From positions 1-64,000 of the forward strand of contig DASRVH010000050.1 of the NCBI GenBank assembly GCA_035655155.1: a DNA stretch of 64,000 nucleotides, read 5' to 3'. Positions within the stretch are counted from its first letter, which is position 1, and each line of letters opens with the position of its first letter. Shown one piece after another: positions 8,789 through 16,778 of this stretch. The notes under the pieces were generated by a model. It was not told the DNA's origin. It did not search any database and saw only the letters and a program-made list of their open reading frames with translations. Made by a program: the position numbers and the translations under genes. This DNA is from Lentisalinibacter sp035655155. Its GTDB lineage: Bacteria; Pseudomonadota; Gammaproteobacteria; Steroidobacterales; Woeseiaceae.

Positions 8789-10020
8789 GCGGCGCCCATG
8801 CGGAATGTCCCGGTCTGCATGTCGGGGTCCGGCGTCGCGATCTGCACCTGGTTGCGCCCGCCCGCTTTCGCGGCGTAGAGCGCCTCGTCCGCCATCTGGA
8901 TGAGGCCCTCCGAGCTGCGGCGGTCGGCGGCGGGCTGAGTCGTGGCGACGCCCACGCTGACACTGAGTCTGGTCGGCCGGCCATCCACGCGGTGCGGGAT
9001 GCCGAGCTGCAGGATGCTCACCCGGATGTGCTCGGCGAGTTTCGCGGCATACTGCTCGGTGGTGCCCGTGAGCAGCACCACGAATTCCTCGCCGCCGTAG
9101 CGGGCCGCCATGTCGGTGGGGCGGCGGACGGCGGCACGCACCATTTTCGCCACGGTGATTAGCGCCCGGTCGCCGGCCTGGTGGCCGTACTGGTCGTTGT
9201 ATTCCTTGAAGTGATCGACGTCGATCAGCAGCAGGCCCAGCCGGACTTCGTCGGCAGATGCCTTCTGCCAGGCAGAGCGGAAGCGCTCGTCGAAGGCGCG
9301 CCGGTTGCTCAGGCCTGTGAGCTTGTCCTGCCCGGCGACGCGCTCCATCAGGTTGGCCTCCAGGAAGCTCCGCCGCCGGCCGCGTTCCAGCGAATAGGCG
9401 CCGAAGATGCCGATGAAGTTCGTGAACAGGATGTACAGGCCGTTGTACATCAGGTCCACCGTGACGCCCTGCAGCGCCAGGCTGAGCCCGACAAAGGTGA
9501 ACAGCAGCGTCAGCGCCGTTGCCGTGGCGTAGTAGAAGCCGAGGCCCAGGAAGAAGTAGATGTAGACCGTGATGGTCATGAAGCCCGAGAAGTAATAGGG
9601 CGTGCCGAGGTCGGACGCCAGCGCGCCGATGGAGAGCGAACCCAGGCCGGCGACGACCGCCGCGATCATGGTGAACAGCTTGATGATGCGTTGCGCGGGC
9701 TGCCAGTAGGAGAGCAGCAGGACGCCGAGGACTGCCGGGATGATCACGAAGAGCCGCACGGGGTTCGAGATGCGGGCATATTCCGGCGGCATGAAATAGT
9801 GGTCCACGGCCAGCAGCGCGCACAGCAGGACCAGCCCCAGTCCCAGGCCGGCACGGGTCTGCAGGAGCGTCATCGACAGGTGATGCCGCTGGTACTCCTC
9901 CTCGAGCCGGCGGTCGAAGCGCAGCCACCGGAATCCGGACGCCAGCTGCCGGGCGTAGGGGTTGTCGAGTACCGGCGGGTAGTCCGTCACCTGGATCTCC
10001 ACGGCCCCGGGGGCCTCCAT
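8785..10020 (-). CDS. Membrane-anchored diguanylate cyclase (GGDEF)
   Basis: This 411-residue enzyme makes cyclic di-GMP from GTP. About six transmembrane helices lie at residues 50-230 and act as a sensor and anchor. The GGDEF domain runs from about 245 to 400, starting at DKLTGLSNRRAF. The catalytic loop reads GGEEF (residues 309-313), so the site is intact. No clear inhibitory RxxD is seen just ahead of it. The N-terminal 50 residues are soluble and unassigned. The start at 10020 has no Shine-Dalgarno; CATAAT and TTACAT lie just upstream, so it may be leaderless, but the spacing is not clean. It is convergent with the membrane protein gene. Confidence 0.92.
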   Translation of the reverse strand: MEAPGAVEIQVTDYPPVLDNPYARQLASGFRWLRFDRRLEEEYQRHHLSMTLLQTRAGLGLGLVLLCALLAVDHYFMPPEYARISNPVRLFVIIPAVLGVLLLSYWQPAQRIIKLFTMIAAVVAGLGSLSIGALASDLGTPYYFSGFMTITVYIYFFLGLGFYYATATALTLLFTFVGLSLALQGVTVDLMYNGLYILFTNFIGIFGAYSLERGRRRSFLEANLMERVAGQDKLTGLSNRRAFDERFRSAWQKASADEVRLGLLLIDVDHFKEYNDQYGHQAGDRALITVAKMVRAAVRRPTDMAARYGGEEFVVLLTGTTEQYAAKLAEHIRVSILQLGIPHRVDGRPTRLSVSVGVATTQPAADRRSSEGLIQMADEALYAAKAGGRNQVQIATPDPDMQTGTFRMGAA

Positions 10021-10255
10021 GTATTATGTAAAGCGCGCCGGATGCGGCAGCGCCCTCGCCGTGGCCGGAGGCGACGGCAGAGGCCGCTCCACGTCCGATT
10101 GCACCGGAAACGCGGCCGGATTGCCCGGGTGCAGGTCACAATCCGGCCGATCCGTCGGCCGGCTTGTCTGCCGGCCCGTCTAGGAATACGGGTCGACCGG
10201 GTTCGCTACAATACGGCGGTCCGCACAACGTCGGCCGCGGAAACGGAGGGGGAGC

Positions 10256-11518
10256 ATGAGCACACGTCTGTGGATCGTCATCGGTATTGCCGCACTCTCG
10301 TCGGGCTGCGGCCAGCCGCCCGAAGGCGGCTCGGCCGACGAGTCTGCGGGGCCGCCGGATACGGCGTACCAGGATCAGCTGCTGCGGGAACTCATCGCGG
10401 CCCGGCCCGGCGACGTCATCGAGATCCCGGCCGGGGTGCATCGCATCACCCGCAGCCTCACGCTGAACACGGATGGCGTCACCATCCGCGGTGCCGGCAT
10501 GGACCGCTCGGTGCTCTCCTTCGCCGGTCAGATCCAGGGCGCGGAGGGGCTGCTCGTGAACGCGAGCGATTTCCTCATCGAAGACATCGGCATCGAGGAC
10601 ACGGTGGGCGACGCGCTGAAGGTCAACGAGGGCCGCAATATCGTCATCCGGCGGGTGCGCGCCGAATGGACCGGCGGGCCCGATACGGACAACGGCGCCT
10701 ACGGCCTCTATCCCGTGCAGGTGGAGAACCTGCTGCTGGAGGACTGTGTGGCGATCGGCGCGTCGGACGCGGGCATCTACGTCGGCCAGTCCCGCAACGT
10801 GGTCGTGCGTGACAACCGCGCCGAGTACAACGTGGCCGGCATCGAGATCGAGAACACCATCGGCGCCGACGTCCACGGCAATCTCGCCACCAACAACACC
10901 GGCGGCATCCTCGTCTTCAACATGCCGGACCTGCCCCAGCCCGGTCATTCGACGCGGGTCTACCGCAACCGGGTGATCGCAAACAATACCGGCAACTTCG
11001 CGGCCGAGGGCACCGCGGTGTCCGGCGTGCCGGCCGGCACCGGGGTGCTGATAAACGCCAACGACCGGGTGGAGATCTTCGACAACGACATCGCGGACAA
11101 CGAGACGGCCAACGTGATCGTCTCCAGTTATTTCTCCTCCGGCTTTGAAGGCATGATGGAGGTGACCGAGGACTACGACCCCTATCCGGAGACCATTTAC
11201 ATCTATGGCAACCGCTTCTCCGGCGGCGGCGACTCGCCCGATACCCTGGCGCTGAAGACCCTGAAGGTGGCCATGTTCGGCCTCGGCGGCTCGCTGCCGG
11301 ACATCCTCTGGGACGGCTACGCCAACCCGGAGAAGACCGACGAGACCGGCGCGCTGAAGCCGCCGTACGCGATCTGCGTGGACAACGAGCCGGCCGTGGT
11401 GCTGAACGCCGATATGGGCAACGGCAGCGCAGACGTGACCACGGACATGACGGGTCACCGCTGCAGCCACGACAAGCTGCCGGCCGTGGAGCTGGCGCTG
11501 GCCGACGGCGAGGCATGA
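10256..11518 (+). CDS. Parallel beta-helix lipoprotein (TIGR03805-like)
   Basis: This 420-residue protein has a lipoprotein signal (lipobox SSGC near residues 15-18) and a right-handed parallel beta-helix made of NosD/PbH1-type repeats, visible as recurrent stretches such as NIVIRRVRAEWTGG, NVVVRDNRAEYN and RVEIFDNDIADNET. It corresponds to the beta-helix family that occurs in a fixed two-gene pair with the SO2930-type diheme protein. Here it overlaps that gene by 4 nt (ATGA), so the pair is translationally coupled. AGGGGGAG precedes the ATG. Function is unknown; such folds bind or cleave polysaccharide, or act as surface scaffolds. The last 60 residues contain a Cys pair that may form a disulfide. 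Confidence 0.88.
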   Translation: MSTRLWIVIGIAALSSGCGQPPEGGSADESAGPPDTAYQDQLLRELIAARPGDVIEIPAGVHRITRSLTLNTDGVTIRGAGMDRSVLSFAGQIQGAEGLLVNASDFLIEDIGIEDTVGDALKVNEGRNIVIRRVRAEWTGGPDTDNGAYGLYPVQVENLLLEDCVAIGASDAGIYVGQSRNVVVRDNRAEYNVAGIEIENTIGADVHGNLATNNTGGILVFNMPDLPQPGHSTRVYRNRVIANNTGNFAAEGTAVSGVPAGTGVLINANDRVEIFDNDIADNETANVIVSSYFSSGFEGMMEVTEDYDPYPETIYIYGNRFSGGGDSPDTLALKTLKVAMFGLGGSLPDILWDGYANPEKTDETGALKPPYAICVDNEPAVVLNADMGNGSADVTTDMTGHRCSHDKLPAVELALADGEA

Positions 11519-12705
11519 ATCCGGGCCGCACACCCGTCGCGGTGGTTGCCGCTATGGCTATGGCTGTGGCTGTGGCAATGCTGGTGCTGGCCGCCGGCTG
11601 CGGCGATCGCCGGGCGCCCGCCTTCCACGAGACGCCGCCCGAGCGCCTGAGCGAATGGGGGCTCGTGCTGGCCGAGGGCGGCCGGCTGGTGCCGAACGAG
11701 CGGGTGCTGCCCTACACGCTGAACACGCCGCTGTTCTCCGATTACGCGCACAAGCTGCGCACGGTGTGGATGCCGGAAGGCCGCGCGGCTCGGTATCGGG
11801 AGACCGGGGACTGGGGCTTCCCGGTAGGCACGGTGCTCACCAAGACCTTCTACTATCCGGTCGCGGGGCCGGGCGCGGTCTACGCAGAGACCCGGGAGCG
11901 CCTTTTCGACGGTTCCGCGCTGCGGCTGGAGCAAGTACGCCTGGTGGAGACCCGGCTGCTCGTGAAACAGGCCGACGGCTGGGAGGCCTACCCCTACGTG
12001 TGGAACGAGGCGCAGACCGAGGCGATGCTGCGGCCGGTGGGCGACATGCTGGCGCTGCATCTCGTCGCCGGCGACGGCAGCGAGCGGCCGTTCACCTACG
12101 TCGTGCCCGACGCCAACCAGTGCGGCGGCTGTCATCGCCCGGACCACACCGGCAAGGAGCTACGGCCGCTCGGCCCGAAGACCCGTCACCTGAATTCCGT
12201 CGGCGCGGATGGCGCGGCGGTCCCGGGCGGCGATCAGCTCGCAGCCTGGACGGAGGCCGGCTATCTCGCCGGCGCGCCGTCGTCCGCTGGGGCGCCGCGG
12301 CTCGCACGCTGGGACGACTCCGATGGCGCCGACGTCGCGGCGCGTGCGAGGGCCTATCTGGACGTCAACTGCGGCCATTGCCACAACCCCCGCGGCGCCG
12401 CGGATACCTCCGGCCTCTTCCTCGACATCGACACCGCCGATCCCCGACGGCTCGGCCGCTGCAAGCCGCCCATCGCGGCCGGGCGCGGCTCCGGCAACCG
12501 GCGCTACTCCATCGTGCCCGGCGATCCGGACGCCTCGATACTCGTCTACCGCATGGAGACCGGCGACCCGGCCGCCGCCATGCCCGAACTCGGCCGCGCG
12601 CTCGTGCACGAGGAGGGCGTGGAGCTGATCCGCGAGTGGATCGCCGGCATGCGCGGCGATTGCAGGACGGTGCTAGCCGGGAAGCGCGACGAAGAAGCCC
12701 TCTGA
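11515..12705 (+). CDS. SO2930-family diheme c-type cytochrome lipoprotein
   Basis: This 396-residue exported protein has lipobox LAAGC near residues 23-27 and two heme c attachment sites, CGGCH (203-207) and CGHCH (286-290). The final part (PGDPDASILVYRME...AAMPELGR) is the usual cytochrome-like C-terminal segment of the family. It probably transfers electrons at the periplasmic side and works with the beta-helix partner encoded just upstream. The hydrophobic core of its signal peptide is encoded by five tandem hexamers (11551-11580). Its 3' end overlaps the convergent ABC ATPase gene by 33 nt. No redox partner is encoded nearby. Confidence 0.9.
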   Translation: MNPGRTPVAVVAAMAMAVAVAMLVLAAGCGDRRAPAFHETPPERLSEWGLVLAEGGRLVPNERVLPYTLNTPLFSDYAHKLRTVWMPEGRAARYRETGDWGFPVGTVLTKTFYYPVAGPGAVYAETRERLFDGSALRLEQVRLVETRLLVKQADGWEAYPYVWNEAQTEAMLRPVGDMLALHLVAGDGSERPFTYVVPDANQCGGCHRPDHTGKELRPLGPKTRHLNSVGADGAAVPGGDQLAAWTEAGYLAGAPSSAGAPRLARWDDSDGADVAARARAYLDVNCGHCHNPRGAADTSGLFLDIDTADPRRLGRCKPPIAAGRGSGNRRYSIVPGDPDASILVYRMETGDPAAAMPELGRALVHEEGVELIREWIAGMRGDCRTVLAGKRDEEAL

Positions 12706-13467
12706 CTCGATGACCCGGACGGCGGTGCCGTAGAGATCGCTGAGCCGGGCCGCGGTGAGCAGCTCCCGTTTCGGCCCTGCCGCCACCACGCGCCCGGCCT
12801 TGAGCAGTATCACCCGGTCGACCCCGGGGGGGATTTCGTTCACGTGATGGGTGACCAGGACGATGGTCGTGCCTGCCCGGATCAGCGCGCGGATGCGGGC
12901 GAGGAAGGAGAACGCCGCCTCGGGATCGAGACCGGCCGTGGGCTCGTCCAGGATCAGCGCCTCGGGGCGATGGACCAGCGCGCGGGCCAGCAGGCAGCGG
13001 CGCTGCTGGCCCGTGGAGAGCGAGCGGAAAGGCCGCTCCTCGAGTCCCGTGAGGCCCAGTTCGGTCATCACTTCGCTGGCGCGGGCCAGGTGCTCCGGAC
13101 CCGGCTCGAACGGAACGCCCGCGAGTGCCTGGCTGCCGGCGAAGCCGGACAGGACGGCGGTCGCGAGCGGCACCCGATCCATGGTTTCGTGCTGCAGATC
13201 GTGGGAGACGAGCCCGAGCCGCTTGCGCAGATCGCTCACCACCTGCAGCCCCCGGCCCAGCACCCGCACTGCGGGCTCGTCCCGCGCCTCCGGGTAGAGC
13301 TCGCGGCTGACGAGTTTCAGGAGCGTGGTCTTGCCGGCCCCGTTCGGTCCGAGTATCGCGGTGTGCTGTCCGCGCTCGATGACGAGATCCAGGCCGTCGA
13401 AGACCCGTGTGTCGCCCCGCCAGACGACGGCGTCGCGGATCTCGATCAGAGGAGGAGGCGGCGACAT
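12673..13467 (-). CDS. Orphan ABC transporter ATP-binding protein
   Basis: This 264-residue ABC ATPase has Walker A GPNGAGKTT (about 39-47, Lys46), signature LSTGQQRRCLLARAL, Walker B LILDEPTAGLD and a switch His in THHVNE. No permease or binding protein is adjacent, so it may serve a distant transporter or belong to the soluble ModF/YlmA-like group. The start at 13467 is chosen because the canonical ABC beta-strand (LIEIRDAVV) begins within ten residues. There is no Shine-Dalgarno; instead TTGACC-N17-CATGCT-N6 leads straight to the ATG, predicting a leaderless mRNA. It overlaps the 3' end of the diheme cytochrome gene on the other strand. Confidence 0.88.
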   Translation of the reverse strand: MSPPPPLIEIRDAVVWRGDTRVFDGLDLVIERGQHTAILGPNGAGKTTLLKLVSRELYPEARDEPAVRVLGRGLQVVSDLRKRLGLVSHDLQHETMDRVPLATAVLSGFAGSQALAGVPFEPGPEHLARASEVMTELGLTGLEERPFRSLSTGQQRRCLLARALVHRPEALILDEPTAGLDPEAAFSFLARIRALIRAGTTIVLVTHHVNEIPPGVDRVILLKAGRVVAAGPKRELLTAARLSDLYGTAVRVIESEGFFVALPG

Positions 13468-13502
13468 CGCGGGAGCATGCCCGGCAGCCTGCGAGCGGTC
13501 AA
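13468..13502 (-). promoter_or_regulatory. Putative leaderless promoter of the ABC ATPase gene
   Basis: On the minus strand: TTGACC (13502-13497), a 17-nt spacer, CATGCT (13479-13474), CCCGCG, then the ATG at 13467. This is the best-formed -35/-10 pair among the leaderless candidates here. Confidence 0.55.
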
Positions 13503-13598
13503 ACCGCCGTTCGGCGCGGCCAGGGCGGCTGCGGGGGCCTGCCCGCGAGCGTGCGAGTGCAGTATGGTAGCCGTATCCGCATCCCGAGAGGCACCGAC

Positions 13599-14045
13599 AT
13601 GACGATCGCCACGAAACTGCCCGGCTTCCTGCGGCACCAGGGTTTCTGGGACGGGGAGTACCGTCACCTGGACGCGCAGGGCAGGATCGTCGAACGTCAT
13701 CACTCCACCGTCGAGGTGCGCTTTCCGAAGGACGGCCCCTGGGACTACGTGCAGAAGAACCGCTGGGTCTGGCCGGACGGGCGCTCGAAATACGCGGAAT
13801 TGCCGGGCACATACCGGGACGGCCGGGTCCACTTCGACAACGACATCCTCACCGGCGTCGCCTGGGAGGGGGCGCCGAATATCGTGCTGCTCACCTGGAC
13901 CCGCCACGAGAACCCGGACATGGAGTTGTTCGAGATGATCGTGATCAACGAGTACGACGACCGCCGTTCGCGCACCTGGCACTGGCTGGAGGAGGGGGTC
14001 TGCGTGCGCAGGACGCTGATAGACGAGATAAAGGTCGGACCCTAG
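13599..14045 (+). CDS. Conserved lipocalin-like protein of unknown function
   Basis: This 148-residue soluble protein has no signal peptide or membrane segment. Its alternating hydrophobic strands, the opening GFWDGEYRHLDAQG and an aromatic-rich middle suggest a small beta-barrel of the lipocalin/DUF3598 type, which is a guess from pattern only. The start at 13599 is chosen because GAGAGGC lies 6-7 nt upstream; the frame is open further upstream without family-like sequence. It is followed by the SDR gene 28 nt downstream and the two are probably co-transcribed, so a role in the same small-molecule pathway is possible. Confidence 0.7.
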   Translation: MTIATKLPGFLRHQGFWDGEYRHLDAQGRIVERHHSTVEVRFPKDGPWDYVQKNRWVWPDGRSKYAELPGTYRDGRVHFDNDILTGVAWEGAPNIVLLTWTRHENPDMELFEMIVINEYDDRRSRTWHWLEEGVCVRRTLIDEIKVGP

Positions 14046-14073
14046 TCCGTCCGCCGAACCGAGGGAGAGGATC

Positions 14074-15114
14074 ATGAGCGCCGAGAGCAGCGACAGGACC
14101 ATACTGGTGACCGGCGCGTCCGGTTTTATCGCGATGCACTGCATCCTGCAACTGCTGCAGGCCGGTTTCCGGGTGCGCGGCACGCTGCGTTCGCCCTCCC
14201 GGGAGACGTCGCTGCGTGCCACCTTCGCGAAGCACGTCGACGCGGACGACCGGCTCTCGTTCTTCACCGCGAACCTGATGGACGACGAGGGCTGGCGCGA
14301 GGCTATCGAGGGCTGCGACGCCGTTCTGCACGTGGCCTCGCCGCTGCCGCGCACGCCGCCGAAACACGAGGACGACCTCATCGTGCCGGCGCGCGAGGGT
14401 GTGCTGCGCGTGCTGCGCTTCTCCTCCGAACTGGGCGTCCGGCGCGTGGTGATGACCTCGTCGGTGGCCGCCGTGCTCTACGGCCGCGAGCGCGACGGCA
14501 GCAAGGTCTACGACGAATCCAGCTGGAGCATCCCGGAGAAGACCGCCGGCGCCTACGAGAAGTCGAAGACGCTGGCCGAGCGCGCCGCCTGGAAGTTCAT
14601 GGAATCGCTGCCCGAGGACAGCGCGCTCGAGCTGGTCGCGCTGAACCCCGGTCTGGTCCTGGGCCCCATCCTCGACGAGGACTACGGCACCAGCGGCGAG
14701 GCCGTGCGCAAGCTCATGCGCCGCGATCTCCCCGGCTGCCCGCCCATCGGTTACGCGCCGGTGGACGTGCGTGACGTGGCGGATGCCCATTTGCGCGCCA
14801 TGGACGTGCCCGAGGCCGCGGGTCAGCGCTTCATTCTGGCCATCGAGCACGCCTGGTTCGGCGAGATCGCCGACATACTGGACGAACACCTGCGCGAGCG
14901 CGGCTACCGCATCCCCACCCGCAGGCTGCCCGGCTTCGTGCTGCGCCTCGCCGCGCTGTTCGACAAGACCACGCGGCTGGTGGTGCCCGAGATCGGCCTG
15001 CGCATGGATGTCTCGAACGAACGCGCGAAGCGGGTCCTCGGCTGGCAGCCGCGCTCGCTCCGGACCATGGTGACAGACATGGCCGACAGCATGATCGAGT
15101 TCGGCGTTGCCTGA
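14074..15114 (+). CDS. NAD(P)-dependent extended SDR (dihydroflavonol-reductase-like)
   Basis: This 346-residue Rossmann-fold reductase has TGASGFIA near residues 13-20 for nucleotide binding and the catalytic YEKSK (Tyr161, Lys165) with the upstream TSSVAAVLY Ser. The RGTLRSPSR segment after beta-2 suggests NADP preference, as in aldehyde reductases and dihydroflavonol 4-reductases. It probably reduces an aldehyde or ketone; the substrate is unknown. GGGAGAGG precedes the ATG. A 22-bp tandem repeat starts right after the stop codon and separates it from the convergent hydrolase-like gene. Confidence 0.9.
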   Translation: MSAESSDRTILVTGASGFIAMHCILQLLQAGFRVRGTLRSPSRETSLRATFAKHVDADDRLSFFTANLMDDEGWREAIEGCDAVLHVASPLPRTPPKHEDDLIVPAREGVLRVLRFSSELGVRRVVMTSSVAAVLYGRERDGSKVYDESSWSIPEKTAGAYEKSKTLAERAAWKFMESLPEDSALELVALNPGLVLGPILDEDYGTSGEAVRKLMRRDLPGCPPIGYAPVDVRDVADAHLRAMDVPEAAGQRFILAIEHAWFGEIADILDEHLRERGYRIPTRRLPGFVLRLAALFDKTTRLVVPEIGLRMDVSNERAKRVLGWQPRSLRTMVTDMADSMIEFGVA

Positions 15115-15118
15115 GGGC

Positions 15119-15190
15119 CTCAGCCCTCGTGGGCCATGGCCGCAGCCCTCGTGGGCCATGGTCTCAGCCCCCGTGGGCAAGGATCTCAGT
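15119..15190. repeat. 22-bp tandem repeat between convergent genes
   Basis: Units start at 15121, 15143 and 15165 (CAGCCCTCGTGGGCCATGG plus three variable bases), with a degenerate fourth from 15187. The first two are nearly identical, the third diverges, and the last overlaps the 3' end of the gene at 15186. Confidence 0.85.
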
Positions 15191-16019
15191 TCTTACGGGC
15201 CAGCTCGTAGCGCTCCACCAGCTCGCTGTTGTCGTGCTGCCAGGGATGGAAGCCGCTGCGCAGGAACCAAAACCAGGCCGGCACGATGCGCCTGAGCGTG
15301 CCGGGCCGGCCGAACAGGAACTGAAAGCCGTCCCACCAGGTGCGCCAGCGCCATAGCTGACCGTCGCGCTTCAGCATGATGCGCGCGTTGCGGAAGGTGT
15401 CCTTCAGGAAGAAGACGCTGGACATCACCAGCGCATGCCGGCGCTCTTTCACCGTGCCGCCCACCAGTTCGTGGACGTCGAAGGCGACCGCCTTGTGCTC
15501 CGTCTCCTCCACGGCGTGCCAGCGCCAGAGTTCGGCGATCTCCGGGTCGGCGCCGGCGAGCACGTCGTCGTGGGAGAGCAGGTCGTGGGCCATGATGGCG
15601 GTCAGATGCTCGTTTGCCACGGTACCGGCCAGCAGACGCCGCTCGTTGAAGTGGCCCTTCGCCCAGGCGATGCGCCGCCGGACCGGGCCCTCGAACTCCT
15701 CCAGGTCGTAGCCGCGCGCTTCGCACAGCGCCTCGTTGTAGCGCTGGTGTTCCCGGCGGTGGACGGATTCCTGGCCCTGGAAGGCCCGCACCTCGGCACG
15801 CAGATCGTCCTCCTCGATGCGGTCCGAGTAAGCCCGGACGCTGTCGATGAAGAACTTCTCGCCGAGGGGGAAGAGCATCGACATGGCGTTGAACCAGGCC
15901 GTGCGGAAGGCGCTGCCGCCGTGCCAGTCCCGCGCCAGAGCTGCCTTCGGTTCGAAGCGCCGCTGGCGGGGCCGGAAGCCGCCCGCCGGGCCGTGGTAGG
16001 TGTCGCGGAGCAGGGTCAT
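15186..16019 (-). CDS. Predicted metal-dependent hydrolase (PF10118-like, ferritin-like)
   Basis: This 277-residue protein matches the uncharacterised metal-dependent hydrolase family by its two carboxylate/histidine helices: FQGQESVHRREH near residues 79-90 and WHAVEETEHKAVAFD near 168-182, plus NEHLTAIMAHD between them. The pattern is like a ferritin-type di-iron four-helix bundle. Related proteins are found beside steroid and fatty-acid catabolism genes, but nothing of that kind is adjacent here. The start has neither a good Shine-Dalgarno nor a well-placed -10. The last codons overlap the 22-bp tandem repeat. Confidence 0.87.
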   Translation of the reverse strand: MTLLRDTYHGPAGGFRPRQRRFEPKAALARDWHGGSAFRTAWFNAMSMLFPLGEKFFIDSVRAYSDRIEEDDLRAEVRAFQGQESVHRREHQRYNEALCEARGYDLEEFEGPVRRRIAWAKGHFNERRLLAGTVANEHLTAIMAHDLLSHDDVLAGADPEIAELWRWHAVEETEHKAVAFDVHELVGGTVKERRHALVMSSVFFLKDTFRNARIMLKRDGQLWRWRTWWDGFQFLFGRPGTLRRIVPAWFWFLRSGFHPWQHDNSELVERYELARKN

Positions 16020-16127
16020 GATGCAGTCCGGTCTATGGTTGTCTCGGTGCCGATCTTACCCCGACCCGGACGGTCGGCACAGGACGCGTGCCACGTATCC
16101 GGGTTGACCGGTGCTAGCATGACGCCC

Positions 16128-16292
16128 ATGAGTACCGAACTGATCGTCGTACTGGTCTTCCTGGGCGCAGGCGCGATCTACCTCGTGATGTACATCCGCC
16201 AGATGATGCGGCGCAGCGAGGCGCAGTGGCGGGCCGCGGACAAGGACAAGCTGCGCACCTGGGACGACGAAGAGGACCGGGAGCGGGACTGA
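16128..16292 (+). CDS. Small single-helix membrane protein
   Basis: The 54-residue protein has one transmembrane helix (about residues 4-23) and a charged cytoplasmic tail ending in DDEEDRERD. I do not recognise the family. It could start at 16119 with three more residues. No Shine-Dalgarno is present; TAGCAT ends 7 nt before the ATG at 16128, so it may be leaderless. The coding assignment rests on the coherent membrane-protein pattern and its position between two independent units. Confidence 0.55.
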   Translation: MSTELIVVLVFLGAGAIYLVMYIRQMMRRSEAQWRAADKDKLRTWDDEEDRERD

Positions 16293-16372
16293 GCCGGGCC
16301 GTTCCGGTGTTATCCTTGGGCCGTCTGCAACCAGGGGCGGTCGCGCTCGTCCGCCCTCACAGGAGAGAGAAT

Positions 16373-16756
16373 ATGACCAGTTCCGTTTTCTGTCGCTTCG
16401 TCACCGGCATCGTCGCCGCCGCCCTGCTGTCGTCCGGTTTCGCCGTCAGCGCCTCGGCCGGGGTGATCTCCACCGAGCAGGCCGCCGCAGTCGCGGAGCG
16501 GATGGAGCGTCTCGATCGCGTTTCCTCTTTCCTGGCCAGGCAGGACGTGGCGGACGAACTGGAGCGCTTCGGCGTCGATCCGGCCCTGGCCGCGGAGCGG
16601 GCCGCTGCCCTGTCCGATGCGGAACTGGCGGAACTCGACGGCCGCATCGCCGACGTGGCCGCCGGCGGCGATCTCCTCGCCGTCATCGGCATCGTTTTCG
16701 TGGTGCTGCTGATTCTTGAACTCGTAGGCGTCACCAACGTCTTCAGCCGCATCTGA
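16373..16756 (+). CDS. PA2779-family small exported protein
   Basis: The 127-residue protein has a cleavable signal (residues 1-29, ending in SASA), a helical acidic middle and a strongly hydrophobic C-terminal segment (about 101-121). The layout matches the PA2779 family, which is found next to the PA2778-type peptidase as here, 22 nt downstream. A GG pair at residues 98-99 sits just before the hydrophobic segment, with Leu 12 positions upstream of the putative cleavage point, resembling a double-glycine leader site. AGGAGAGAG precedes the ATG, which decides the start. Function is unknown; a substrate role for the adjacent peptidase is my inference. Confidence 0.85.
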   Translation: MTSSVFCRFVTGIVAAALLSSGFAVSASAGVISTEQAAAVAERMERLDRVSSFLARQDVADELERFGVDPALAAERAAALSDAELAELDGRIADVAAGGDLLAVIGIVFVVLLILELVGVTNVFSRI

Positions 16757-16778
16757 GGCAGACACGCTGAGCCAACCC

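Noticed and set aside
16104..16132. TTGACC as -35 for the small membrane protein at 16128
   Set aside because: It would place the -10 at or beyond the start codon, so it does not fit the gene; the TAGCAT alternative has no -35.
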